Shown piece after piece: positions 50,720 through 59,047 of a stretch of DNA of 64,000 bases. The position numbers were made by a program, and so were the translations under genes. The stretch comes from Streptomonospora salina (GTDB taxonomy: Bacteria > Actinomycetota > Actinomycetes > Streptosporangiales > Streptosporangiaceae), in contig NZ_JACHLY010000001.1 of assembly GCF_014204715.1 (NCBI RefSeq), forward strand, positions 3,060,501 to 3,124,500, written 5' to 3'. The notes beneath the pieces were generated by a model. The model worked only from the letters and a program-made list of their open reading frames with translations, had not been told where the DNA came from and did not search any database. The stretch's first letter is position 1; each line of letters opens with the position of its first letter.

Positions 50720-51706
50720 TCAGCCGCCCTGGCCGCCGGCGGTTCCGGCGGGCGAGGTCCAGCCTTCGACCAGGAACTCCACGGAGTCGGGGAAGGTCGG
50801 CACCCAGGTCTCCCAGGTGTGGCCCCCTTCCGGGTGCATGGTCTGGACCGTCATGTCGCGCTTGTTCAGCAGCTTCTCGAAGCGCTCGGCTTCGCCGTTG
50901 ATGCTGCCCGTCTGCAGCGGCGTGTGGTCGTCTTCGCCCTCGATCAGCATGAACCGGATGTCGCGGACGCTCTTGTCGTCGAGGAGCTGGTCGGGCGCGT
51001 GGGCGTCGGGGTTGTCGCCGAAGGTGTCGCTGGGGTCGTCGACCTTGAAGTAGCCGGCCCAGCTGACGGCCTGGGAGTAGGTGCCGGGATGGCGCAGCGA
51101 CAGCGCGGCCGCGCCGTAGCCGCCCATGGAGAACCCGCCGATGGCGCGCAGCGCGCGCGGACGCGTGTGGTCGCCCTCGACGGCGTCGACGGCCTTGTCG
51201 GTGACGAACGTCTCGATGTCGAAGTCGCCGTCGGCGGCGTCGCCCCATTCGGTGTCGCTGCCCCCGACTTCCTGGCCGAAGGGCGCGGCGACGACGAACT
51301 CCACCCCGGTGCGGCACATCTGGGTGTCGAGGGCCTCGCCCACGTCGGCGTCACGCACGTCGAGGTGGGTGGTGGTCGACCCGTGGAGGAGGTAGAGCAC
51401 CGGCATGTCCGCGCTGTCGGGGCCGGGCGGCCGGCGCACCCAGATGGGGCGCTTTCCGTCGGGGGCTCCCTTGTCGGGTACCTCGACGATCTCGTCGGAA
51501 CCGGACTCGTCGCAGGAGGCGACCTCCCCGGGGCGCGGGCGGACCGGGGATTCGCCTCCGGGAGGCATCGCGGCGCCGGCGGCCTGTGCTGCCGCTTCGC
51601 CGGACGAGGGGGCGTCCTCCCGCAGCGCCGCGAGTGTACCCGCGGTAGCTACGACGAGTGAGGACGCCACGAGTACCGCGGTTTTGCGGGAGAGTGTCGT
51701 GAACAC
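50720..51706 (-). CDS. Secreted esterase, alpha/beta hydrolase (antigen 85-like fold)
   Basis: A 328-residue exported protein. The N-terminal signal VLVASSLVVATAGTLAALRE is followed by an Ala/Pro-rich linker. The hydrolase core has MPVLYLLHGSTTT, the nucleophile elbow GGFSMGGYGAAAL, and a late His in HPEGGHTWETWVP. This pattern fits the esterase family (PF00756) that includes mycobacterial mycolyltransferases; this organism need not make mycolates, so a general esterase is more likely. Confidence 0.82.
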   Translation of the reverse strand: MFTTLSRKTAVLVASSLVVATAGTLAALREDAPSSGEAAAQAAGAAMPPGGESPVRPRPGEVASCDESGSDEIVEVPDKGAPDGKRPIWVRRPPGPDSADMPVLYLLHGSTTTHLDVRDADVGEALDTQMCRTGVEFVVAAPFGQEVGGSDTEWGDAADGDFDIETFVTDKAVDAVEGDHTRPRALRAIGGFSMGGYGAAALSLRHPGTYSQAVSWAGYFKVDDPSDTFGDNPDAHAPDQLLDDKSVRDIRFMLIEGEDDHTPLQTGSINGEAERFEKLLNKRDMTVQTMHPEGGHTWETWVPTFPDSVEFLVEGWTSPAGTAGGQGG

Positions 51707-51728
51707 ACAGGGATCCTAAATGCCAAGG

Positions 51729-52256
51729 TCAAGAAGTCGGTCCGGGGTTCGAGCCGAGCGCGTGAGCGAAGGCTTCGTACGCGTCGGGACTGAATAGTGC
51801 GAATCGGATTTCACCCACTGTAGTGGAAGATTCTTGGATCGACCGCACGGCGATCTCGGCCGCATCGCCCATCGGCCAGCCGTAGACACCGGCCGAGACC
51901 GCCGGAAACGCGACGCTGGAGGCGTTCAGCCCGTCGGCGATCTCCAGGCTGCGCCGGTAGCACGACGCGAGGGTCGCGGAGCGGTCCTCGGAGGTGCTGT
52001 AGACCGGTCCGACCGTGTGGATCACCCACGTGGCGGGCATCCGGCCCGCCGTCGTGGCCACCGCATCGCCGGGCGGCAGGCCGTCGGGGTGAGACGTAGC
52101 ACGTATCCGCCGGCACTCGGCGAGGACCTCGGATCCGCCGGCCCGGTGAACGGCCCCGTCGACCCCGCCGCCGCCCATGAGCGACGAGTTCGCGGCGTTG
52201 ACGACGGCGTCCACCCGCTGCTCGGTGATGTCGCCCTGCACCAGAGTGATGTCCAT
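51729..52256 (-). CDS. Macro-domain protein (O-acetyl-ADP-ribose deacetylase type)
   Basis: A 175-residue single macro domain. The ADP-ribose-binding pattern is MDITLVQGDITEQRVDAVVNA, then NSSLMGGGGVDGAVHRAGG and FPAVSAGVYGWPMGDAAEIA. The family hydrolyses O-acetyl-ADP-ribose or removes ADP-ribose from proteins, nucleic acids or phosphates. The gene diverges from blaI across a region with an unusual dyad. Confidence 0.92.
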   Translation of the reverse strand: MDITLVQGDITEQRVDAVVNAANSSLMGGGGVDGAVHRAGGSEVLAECRRIRATSHPDGLPPGDAVATTAGRMPATWVIHTVGPVYSTSEDRSATLASCYRRSLEIADGLNASSVAFPAVSAGVYGWPMGDAAEIAVRSIQESSTTVGEIRFALFSPDAYEAFAHALGSNPGPTS

Positions 52257-52398
52257 CCTGCGTCCCTTCCGTGAAGCTACGGCACACGACTACCCCGATC
52301 CCCCACCGCTCCCACACGGCCGGGCTCCTCCGCCCCTCCGGGGCTCCTCCCGCGCCGCCGCCCCCCTCCGCCCCTCCGTTCCTCCGGCTCCGGGAATC

Positions 52399-52463
52399 GC
52401 GCCGATCTTGTAGCTACGGAGAGTGAAACCGGTTTCTCGTGACGGTAGCTACAAGATCGGCGC
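52399..52463. repeat. 19-bp perfect inverted repeat with palindromic centre
   Basis: The arms GCGCCGATCTTGTAGCTAC (52399-52417) and its exact complement (52445-52463) flank 27 nt whose middle is the 12-bp palindrome GAAACCGGTTTC (52425-52436). Each arm carries the 8-bp palindrome GTAGCTAC. It sits between divergent genes, so it is not a simple terminator. Confidence 0.85.
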
Positions 52464-52599
52464 TGAGAGCGGGCGGTGCGCTTCGGGCGGTGCGCTTCGG
52501 GCCGCGGGCCGCGGAGAGCGGGGGCGATCGCGGGTATTGCGGGCTTCAGATCGGGGTAAAACCGGACTCGGCGGGCCGGAAGGCGGGCCGCGACGGCGT

Positions 52600-52609
52600 G
52601 TAGTACTAC
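52600..52609 (+). promoter_or_regulatory. Candidate BlaI operator
   Basis: The perfect palindrome GTAGTACTAC lies 20 nt before the blaI start codon. It resembles the short dyads bound by BlaI/MecI/CopY proteins and the GTAGCTAC cores in the inverted repeat further upstream. Autoregulation is inferred. Confidence 0.5.
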
Positions 52610-52628
52610 CCGGAGTAGACTCGGTGTC

Positions 52629-52991
52629 ATGAATCGGCTCGGCGACCTCGAACGCGCGGTGATGGATGTACTGTGGCAGCGGAACAAGCCCCTGACGGTC
52701 CGCGACGTGGGCCGTGCGCTGGCCGACCGCGACCTCGCCCACACCACCGTGATGACCGTGCTGGACCGCCTCGCCAAAAAGGGAGTCGTGGCACGCGACC
52801 GCGAAGGGCGGGCTTGGCGCTACCGCCCGGCTGCCAGTCGTGAGAACTACGTCTCGGAGCTCATGATCGACGCTCTCGGCGAGACCGGCGACCGCGACGC
52901 CGCACTGGCGGCCTTCGTGCGGTCGATGAACGGCAACGAGGCCGAGGCGCTCCGGCGCGCGCTAGAGGATACCGACGAGCCGAGGACGTAG
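52629..52991 (+). CDS. BlaI/MecI/CopY family transcriptional repressor
   Basis: A 120-residue winged-helix repressor: LGDLERAVMDVLWQRNKPLTVRDVG, then HTTVMTVLDRLAKKGVVARD (recognition helix) and a C-terminal dimerisation helix. In the classic system it is cleaved after BlaR1 senses a beta-lactam; in actinobacteria it also controls respiratory genes. The M56 peptidase gene follows 3 nt later. Confidence 0.92.
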   Translation: MNRLGDLERAVMDVLWQRNKPLTVRDVGRALADRDLAHTTVMTVLDRLAKKGVVARDREGRAWRYRPAASRENYVSELMIDALGETGDRDAALAAFVRSMNGNEAEALRRALEDTDEPRT

Positions 52992-52994
52992 CCG

Positions 52995-53936
52995 ATGGTC
53001 AGTGCCGCACTCCTCAGCGCCATCGCAGTGGGCTGCTGCGTGGCGGCGGCACGGTTCCGCCAGGCGTCATGGCCGCGCAGAGGGCCCTACGTGGCGGTCA
53101 TCGTCTGGCAGGTACTCGGCCTGGCGTGGGGATTCTCCATCATCGGAGCCCTCCTCGCCTTCGGGCTCGCGCCGTACGGGCGCGGCGTCGTGGGCGGGCT
53201 GGCCGCGCTCGTCGCCGACGCGAGCTCCCACGACCTCTACCTCTCCGAGATCGCCGGAACCACCCTCGGCGCTACCCAGGTCGGGGCGGTGATCCTCGCC
53301 TTCAGCCTCACTCTGCTGCTGTTCAGCGGGCTGGTGGCGTCCTTCGTGCAGGTGGTGCGCGTGCGCCGCCGCCACCACGACCTGCTCGGGCTGGTCGCCC
53401 ACGACGACCCCGAGGTTCCGGGTGCGCGCATCCTCGACCACCCCGCGGCGGCCGCCTACTGCCTGCCCGGCGTGCTGCGCTCGCAAGTGGTCGTCAGCGC
53501 CGGCGCCCTGGAGGTCCTGGACCGCAGCGAGCTCGCGGCCGTCATCGCCCACGAGCACGCCCACCTGCGCCAGCGCCACGATCTGGTGCTGCTGCCGTTC
53601 TCCTCGCTCAAGCGCGCGTTCCCGCACGTGCGCATGGTCGAGGTCTACTACCGCGCCGTCGCCCTGCTGATCGAGATGTGCGCCGACGACCAGGCGCGCC
53701 GCGAACGCTCCCCCAAGGAACTGGCGATGGCGCTGCTGCGGTTCGGCGCCTCGGGCACGTCGCAGGCCCCCGCCGGTGCGCTGGCCGCGACCGCCGACGA
53801 ACCCGAGGTCCTCACGCGCGTCTCGCGGCTGCTCTACCCGGTCCAGCAGCTGACCCGCCGCCAGACCACGGCCGTGCTCAGCGCCGCGGTGACTCTGCTG
53901 TGCGCCATCACGGCGCTGTGGAGCATGCCGCTCTAG
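52995..53936 (+). CDS. M56 family membrane metallopeptidase (BlaR1-like, no sensor domain)
   Basis: A 313-residue membrane peptidase with about four to five helices and the zinc motif HEHAH (residues 186-190) in VIAHEHAHLRQRHDL. It has no C-terminal penicillin-binding domain, so it cannot sense beta-lactam as BlaR1 does. It pairs with the BlaI repressor that it may inactivate. The start at 52995 lies 3 nt past the blaI stop. Confidence 0.92.
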   Translation: MVSAALLSAIAVGCCVAAARFRQASWPRRGPYVAVIVWQVLGLAWGFSIIGALLAFGLAPYGRGVVGGLAALVADASSHDLYLSEIAGTTLGATQVGAVILAFSLTLLLFSGLVASFVQVVRVRRRHHDLLGLVAHDDPEVPGARILDHPAAAAYCLPGVLRSQVVVSAGALEVLDRSELAAVIAHEHAHLRQRHDLVLLPFSSLKRAFPHVRMVEVYYRAVALLIEMCADDQARRERSPKELAMALLRFGASGTSQAPAGALAATADEPEVLTRVSRLLYPVQQLTRRQTTAVLSAAVTLLCAITALWSMPL

Positions 53937-54104
53937 CCGGCGGCGCGCGTCGCCCCGGCTGCCGCGGCCCCCGAAGCCTTCGGCCGCGTCCGTGCGCGGA
54001 CGCTCGCGGGCCGGGCACGATCGCCGGAGCTCGCGCGTTTAGTCTGGGAAAGGCCGGAGGCAGCGCCACCGGCAGACCATCCGCCACGAGGTTCGGAGCG
54101 TTTC

Positions 54105-54407
54105 GTGCTCGGCATCTTGGACATGCTTTGGTGGCTCATCTACGTCGCGATCTTCGTCGCCAGCCTGTACGCCCTGGTCGACGCCGTCCGCACGCCCGCC
54201 CAGGCGTTCCCCGCCATGGACAAGCAGACCAAGAAGCTGTGGGTCGGGCTGCTGTCCGTGGGGACGTTCGTCTCCTTCAGCGCCGTGTTCACCTCAATGC
54301 GGTTCTTCGTGTTCATCGCCCTGATCGCCGCCCTCATCTACCTGCTCGACGTCCGCCCCGCCGTCCGGGGCGTCGGGCGCAGCGAGGGGCCCTACGGCCC
54401 CTGGTGA
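54105..54407 (+). CDS. DUF2516 membrane protein
   Basis: A 100-residue protein with three hydrophobic helices (residues about 5-27, 48-66, 69-84) in the DUF2516 arrangement, including DAVRTPAQAFPAMDKQTKKLW. The C-terminal RSEGPYGPW is polar. The family is common in actinobacteria and of unknown function. Its last 114 bp overlap the 3' end of the opposite-strand gene. Confidence 0.85.
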   Translation: MLGILDMLWWLIYVAIFVASLYALVDAVRTPAQAFPAMDKQTKKLWVGLLSVGTFVSFSAVFTSMRFFVFIALIAALIYLLDVRPAVRGVGRSEGPYGPW

Positions 54408-56699
54408 ATGAGGTGCATCCGGCCCCTCCTGCTCGGCGGCGCCGATCCGCTCGGTGAGCGCCGTCGCGGCGTGCAGCACCGACTCCGCGTACAGCCGGTC
54501 GCGGGTGTAGTAGGAGTGCCCCAGGACCGGCGGGTACAGCGCTTCGCCGGGCCGCACGCCGTAGTGCCGCGGATCGGGCAGCGGCTCGGCGTAGCCCGCG
54601 GCCCGCACCCGGCCCTCGTCGTCGGCCAGGACCGGACCGCCGATCGGGTCGGTGGCCCGCCACAGGTTGCGCCAGCGCTGCGCGCGCCCGCTCAGGTCGC
54701 TCAGCGCCAGCGGGCCGAAGTAGGCGGGGAAGTAGCGCGCGTACAACCGCGACAGCGGGGATCCGTGGGTCAGCAGCACCACGCGTTCGCGCACCCGCGC
54801 CGGCGCCTGCCACAGCGTCGCCGCCGCGAGCACCGACCCCTGGGAGTGGCCGGAGAGCACCACACCCGTTCCCCGGTCGGTCATGCCGGTCACACGCGCC
54901 ACCAGCTGGGGAACCGCCCGTTCGGCGTAGGAGGGCGGAGCCAGCGGGTGCGCCAGGCGCGGCCAGAACGTCCCGACGTCCCACAGCACTCCCACGGCCT
55001 GGCGGGTCGGCTCGTCGCGGTAGGCGCTGCCGCCCACCGTCACCAGTGCCGCGAGGAAACCGCCGCCCAGGAACGAACCCACCGCCGCCAGCGCCGTCAG
55101 CACCTCCTGCGGCCATTCGCGGGCGACGCCGCCCGGCGGCTCCGGGCCGTACCCGCCGGCGGGCACCGCGCTCAGCTGCCCGGTCAGCACCGAGTACAGC
55201 ACCAGCACCACCAGCGCTGCGAGCGGCAGCAGCAGCGCGGCCACCGATCGCGGCAGGTACTCCGTGGCACCGCCGAAGGCCCGGGCGCGGGCGATGGCGG
55301 CGGTACGGGCGGCATCGGCCGGTCGGCCGTACACCGCCGCCACGTCCGCGGCTTGGGCGCGCGCCCGGTGCCGCAGCAGCGCCGCCACCGCGCCGGCGCA
55401 CAGCAGCGCGACCAACGCCTCCAGTGTGAACGCGAGCTGCAGCCAGGAGTAGGCAGCGGCGGGCCGCAGCGCGATGCAGGCGCCCGCGTCGGCGCCCGGG
55501 AAGCCGCAGCCGCCCAGCCATCCGGCCGCCTGGTAGGCCACCGCCGCCGACAGCGCACCGCCGAGCAGGGTGCCCAGGATCGCGGTCGCCGGACCGGCCG
55601 TCCCCGCCAGCGGCACGCGCTCGGGCGCCCCCGCGCCCCGGTACAGCGCGAGGGCCGCGGCCAGCAGCAGCGCGCCCAGTACGCACTGGAGGGCGAGCAG
55701 CGTGTTCAGCGTCGCCGAGTACGACGGCAGCGGCCCCGCGGCGGTCCAGTCCGGGCGCGGCACCAGCGCGTAGGCCAGGGCGGCGCCCAGCAGCGCCAGC
55801 GCCGCATCGCGCAGCAGACGGCATGCGGTGTCGGCCCGGCGGCACCACCGGGGCGGGGAGCTCGGCAGCACCGCACCCGCGGCGCTGAGCACGGCGACGC
55901 CCCCGATGAGCCCGGCGATCGGCAGGCCGGCGGCGGCACCCAGCACCGAGCCGGCGTCGTGGTGCAGGGCCGGGGCGGTCAGCAGGAAGGCCACCACCGA
56001 GACCGCCACCGCGATGTGCGCCGAGCGCAGCCGCGCCGTCGTGGCGGCGTCGCGCCAGAAGTCCGGTTCGCTCAGCGGCGCATGCGGACCCGGCGCGGGC
56101 TCGGGCAGGGCCGAGGCCACGATCGCATCGCCGCTGCGCCGCGACAGCAGCCAGAGCAGCCCGATGACGAGGACCGGCAGCAGCGCTCCCGCGGCCAGCG
56201 CCCGCGCCGGCGGCGCCCCGGGGGCGGCGAGCAGCCCTGACAGCGGGCGCAGCTCGGTGCACTCGCTGCCGTAGCCGGCGCATTGCCAGCCGATCAGGTC
56301 CATGCCCACCCCGCCCGCCGCCAATACCAGCAGTGCCGTCAGGCTGAGCGCGAGCAGGCGGGTCGCGGCGCCGTAGACGTGTTCGGCGGCGGCCATGCCG
56401 CGCGACGGGCTCTGGTGGCCGCGGGCGGGTCGCATCCAGTAGGCGATGTTGACCAGCATGAACGGGAGGAGCAGCAGCCACAGGGCCCGCGACGAGCGCC
56501 CCGACGTCAGCTTGCCCCAGGCGAATATCTCGCGGGGGACACCGGGCACGGTTTCGGTGTCGCTTTTGCGCCGCCACCGGAAGAACCCGGCGAGCGGATC
56601 GCCGGACACCCGGACGGAGGATTCGACGTCGAGCAGTTCCTCGGCCTGTCCCCCGCTGACCCCGTGCACCCGCAGTTCGACCGCCCGCATCTTCGGCAT
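54294..56699 (-). CDS. Large multi-pass membrane protein with lipase-like C-terminal domain
   Basis: An 801-residue protein. The N-terminus (about residues 1-70) starts MPKMRAVELRVHGVSGGQAEE. About ten to twelve membrane helices fill residues about 75-540. A C-terminal alpha/beta hydrolase-like part carries the nucleophile elbow VVLSGHSQGSVLAAATLW and DPIGGPVLADDEG. Such architectures occur in actinobacteria, but the substrate is unknown. The last ~38 residues, Asp/Glu/Gly-rich, are read antisense to the DUF2516 gene. The start could be 9 nt later. Confidence 0.7.
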   Translation of the reverse strand: MPKMRAVELRVHGVSGGQAEELLDVESSVRVSGDPLAGFFRWRRKSDTETVPGVPREIFAWGKLTSGRSSRALWLLLLPFMLVNIAYWMRPARGHQSPSRGMAAAEHVYGAATRLLALSLTALLVLAAGGVGMDLIGWQCAGYGSECTELRPLSGLLAAPGAPPARALAAGALLPVLVIGLLWLLSRRSGDAIVASALPEPAPGPHAPLSEPDFWRDAATTARLRSAHIAVAVSVVAFLLTAPALHHDAGSVLGAAAGLPIAGLIGGVAVLSAAGAVLPSSPPRWCRRADTACRLLRDAALALLGAALAYALVPRPDWTAAGPLPSYSATLNTLLALQCVLGALLLAAALALYRGAGAPERVPLAGTAGPATAILGTLLGGALSAAVAYQAAGWLGGCGFPGADAGACIALRPAAAYSWLQLAFTLEALVALLCAGAVAALLRHRARAQAADVAAVYGRPADAARTAAIARARAFGGATEYLPRSVAALLLPLAALVVLVLYSVLTGQLSAVPAGGYGPEPPGGVAREWPQEVLTALAAVGSFLGGGFLAALVTVGGSAYRDEPTRQAVGVLWDVGTFWPRLAHPLAPPSYAERAVPQLVARVTGMTDRGTGVVLSGHSQGSVLAAATLWQAPARVRERVVLLTHGSPLSRLYARYFPAYFGPLALSDLSGRAQRWRNLWRATDPIGGPVLADDEGRVRAAGYAEPLPDPRHYGVRPGEALYPPVLGHSYYTRDRLYAESVLHAATALTERIGAAEQEGPDAPHSPGAVGPLAAPDAPDGGADVEQVDEGGDQGDEHEEPH

Positions 56700-56824
56700 G
56701 GCGCCGATTCTCGCAGTCGGCTCCGCGGCGGGAGGGTGCGCTCAGCGGCCGGAACCGGGCGCCGCACCGTCGGCGGACCGGACCCGCCGGTTCCCGGTAC
56801 GGGCCCCGCGTCCGGGGCCGGGTG

Positions 56825-57775
56825 TCACTGGACGACCGAGTCGTCCTCGACCGACCACGTGTTGCAGGCGCCGGGGGACTGCTGCTCCAACCCGTGCTCC
56901 ATCCACAGGACGCTGTTCTCGGCGCTGCCGTGGGTGCGGTCCTCGGCCGGGGCGTCGGCGCGGTCGGCCGTGGCCGCGGCGTCGTCGAGGACGGCGTCGA
57001 TGTCGTGGCCGTCCAGCGGGTAGCTGACCTCGACCGCGCCCAGGAAGGCGCCCGCAAAGCAGTTGGCCTGCAATTCGGACTTTCGGGTCCACGCGTTCCT
57101 CGCGACGCGGGAGTCCTCGTCGGCGCGCCGGTCGTGGTAGTACTCCAGCAGACCGGATTCGCCCTGCACGTGGTGGCCGTACTCGTGGGCCAGTAGCGAG
57201 GCGTAGACCGCGCTCTCCTCGCTGCCGCCCCATTTCTCGACCACGTCGCCGGTGCCGATGTAGATGCTCGTGTCCGCACGGCAGTAGAACGCGCCGGCGG
57301 CCGAGGGGTAGTCGCGGCACGGGCTGGATCCGCCTTCGCTCCAGTAGACCCGCTGCGGCGGCTCGAAGGGGATCCCGGCCTCCTCGAACTGGCGCTTCCA
57401 GGCGTCGTCCAGGCAGTCGGTGACCGCGTCGAGGAACCGCTCCATGGAGGAGGGGGTGTCGACGTCCAGGTGCGGCGCCGGGCAGGGCAGCGGCATCAGC
57501 CGGCCCGTGGTGTAGACGGGGTTGTCGACCAGCGCGGACCGGCCGGTGGGGCGGGCGTCGGCGGACGGATCGGGCGTGGCCGCGAGGTCGGGGTCGGACC
57601 GGCCGGAGGCGGGCGCGGGGTCGGAGCCGAACCTGCCGGTGTCGTCGACCGCTACGACCGCGAGCAGTGTCAGCCCCAGCAGCAGAGCGGCCAGGGCGGA
57701 GCACAGCGCCGCTCGGCGGTCGGCCGTGCCGCCGCCGTTCCGGCCGCTCGGCGGCCGACCGGTGAACGCCCCCAT
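56825..57775 (-). CDS. Neutral zinc metallopeptidase, membrane-anchored (copy 1)
   Basis: A 316-residue exported peptidase. An N-terminal membrane helix (LCSALAALLLGLTLLAVVAV) leads to a Pro/Ala/Asp-rich linker and the YpfJ-type neutral zinc metallopeptidase domain. The zinc motif is SLLAHEYGHHVQGESGLLE. GAFYCRADTSIYIGTG and RKSELQANCFAGAFLGAVE are family blocks. It is about 75 bp from the paralogue at 57852, same strand, indicating tandem duplication. Confidence 0.88.
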   Translation of the reverse strand: MGAFTGRPPSGRNGGGTADRRAALCSALAALLLGLTLLAVVAVDDTGRFGSDPAPASGRSDPDLAATPDPSADARPTGRSALVDNPVYTTGRLMPLPCPAPHLDVDTPSSMERFLDAVTDCLDDAWKRQFEEAGIPFEPPQRVYWSEGGSSPCRDYPSAAGAFYCRADTSIYIGTGDVVEKWGGSEESAVYASLLAHEYGHHVQGESGLLEYYHDRRADEDSRVARNAWTRKSELQANCFAGAFLGAVEVSYPLDGHDIDAVLDDAAATADRADAPAEDRTHGSAENSVLWMEHGLEQQSPGACNTWSVEDDSVVQ

Positions 57776-57851
57776 GCGCTACCCGCCGGACCGGGTCAGT
57801 CCGGCCGCGGCGCGGCCGGCCGGGGGGCCGCGCCGGTGTTCGTCTCGGTGC

Positions 57852-58901
57852 TCACTCGACCAGTTCCTTTCGCGCTTGCCAGGTGTTGCACGCCGCCGGG
57901 TCGCCCCGGTCCATGCCGTGGTCGGTCCACATCCGCCCGTTGTCCGGCGATCCGTGTGTGCGGTCGCCGCGCGGGGGATCCGCGCGCCGCTCGGCGTCGG
58001 CGAGGATGTTGGCGTGCTCCTGCGCATCGATCGGGTAGCTGTCGGATACGGAGCCGAGGAAGAGTCCGCCCAGGCAGTTGGCCTGCAGCTCGTTGCGCCG
58101 CGTGAGTCCGTCCTTGGCGGCGTCGTCGCCCTCGCCCGCCCGCACGCTGTGGAAGCGGCTCAGCACGCCCGCCTCGCCCTGGACGTGGTGGGCGTACTCG
58201 TGGCTGAGGAGGAACGTGTACCGCTCAGGGTGGTTGCTCTTCGCCGATGTCTCCACAATGTCCTGGATACCCAGATAAAGGCCTTCATTCGCCTGGCAGT
58301 AGAAAGCGGATGATCCGGCGGCGGGATAGGTTCCGCACGGGCTCTGGCCGGCGGTGTACCAGTAGATCCGGTTGGGCGGATCGAACTCGACGCCGGAGTC
58401 GGCCAGCTGTTCGCTCCACGCGGTGTCCAGGCAACCGGTGATCTCGTGCAGGAAGTTCTCCATCGATGCCGGATCGTCGGCGTCGAGCCGGGGCGCGGGG
58501 CAGGTGACCTGCGACATCTCGCCGCTGCTGTAGAGGGGGTCGGCGGCGAGGGCGCCGGTACCCGAATCCTGCGGCGCCGGTTCCCCGCCCGCCATCGGAG
58601 CCGCCCCCGGTCCTTGCGGCGCCGGACCGGCTCCGGAAGGACCGGACAGCGCGGAAACGCTGACGAACGCGGCGAAGCCCATCGCGGTCAGCCCGGTGAG
58701 CAACACCAGTGTGACGCCCAGACCCAGCCGCTGGCGGGGCCGGCGCGCGTAGGACGGGAGCGGGTAGGAGCCGGTCCCCGGGCGCCTGCGGGTGCCGCGC
58801 GCGTCCGCGGCCGGGCCTGTGCGTGCAGTACGTTGGGCCACCCGCGGTTCCACCTCCCCCTCGGTGCTGTCCTCGGCTCGGCGGCGGGTCCACCGGGCCA
58901 A
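57852..58901 (-). CDS. Neutral zinc metallopeptidase, membrane-anchored (copy 2)
   Basis: A 349-residue paralogue of the next gene. A basic cytoplasmic N-terminus and one membrane helix ([22 protein letters not shown]) precede a Gly/Pro linker. The peptidase domain has [38 protein letters not shown] and [19 protein letters not shown]. Two motif differences from copy 1 suggest divergence in substrate. It diverges from the DUF2207 gene. Confidence 0.88.
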   Translation of the reverse strand: MARWTRRRAEDSTEGEVEPRVAQRTARTGPAADARGTRRRPGTGSYPLPSYARRPRQRLGLGVTLVLLTGLTAMGFAAFVSVSALSGPSGAGPAPQGPGAAPMAGGEPAPQDSGTGALAADPLYSSGEMSQVTCPAPRLDADDPASMENFLHEITGCLDTAWSEQLADSGVEFDPPNRIYWYTAGQSPCGTYPAAGSSAFYCQANEGLYLGIQDIVETSAKSNHPERYTFLLSHEYAHHVQGEAGVLSRFHSVRAGEGDDAAKDGLTRRNELQANCLGGLFLGSVSDSYPIDAQEHANILADAERRADPPRGDRTHGSPDNGRMWTDHGMDRGDPAACNTWQARKELVE

Positions 58902-59047
58902 CCACGATTATGGCGGTCCGTCGCGAGATGTGCAGGTACCGGCCGGTTTCGGACGTTCGACCCTACGGCACCACGAAGCACCGCCGTGCCTGCGCGGAAC
59001 TCGGGCGCGTACCTCCCGGACGGAACCGAACGATAGGCTCTCACCCC

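Larger units (their letters stand above)
52257..52628. other. Divergent regulatory region between the macro-domain gene and blaI
   Basis: A 372-bp stretch without a gene. It has a pyrimidine-rich tract of CTCCG-type units (about 52310-52385), the large inverted repeat at 52399-52463, and a GTAGTACTAC palindrome at 52600-52609 just ahead of blaI. Confidence 0.7.

Noticed and set aside
52399-52463. Treating the dyad as a transcription terminator or a MITE
   Set aside because: It lies between divergent genes, and there are no target-site duplications or multiple copies in the window to support a mobile element.
54408-56240. A 610-residue plus-strand frame over the lipase-like gene
   Set aside because: Antisense shadow; Arg/Gln/Gly-rich with no motifs.
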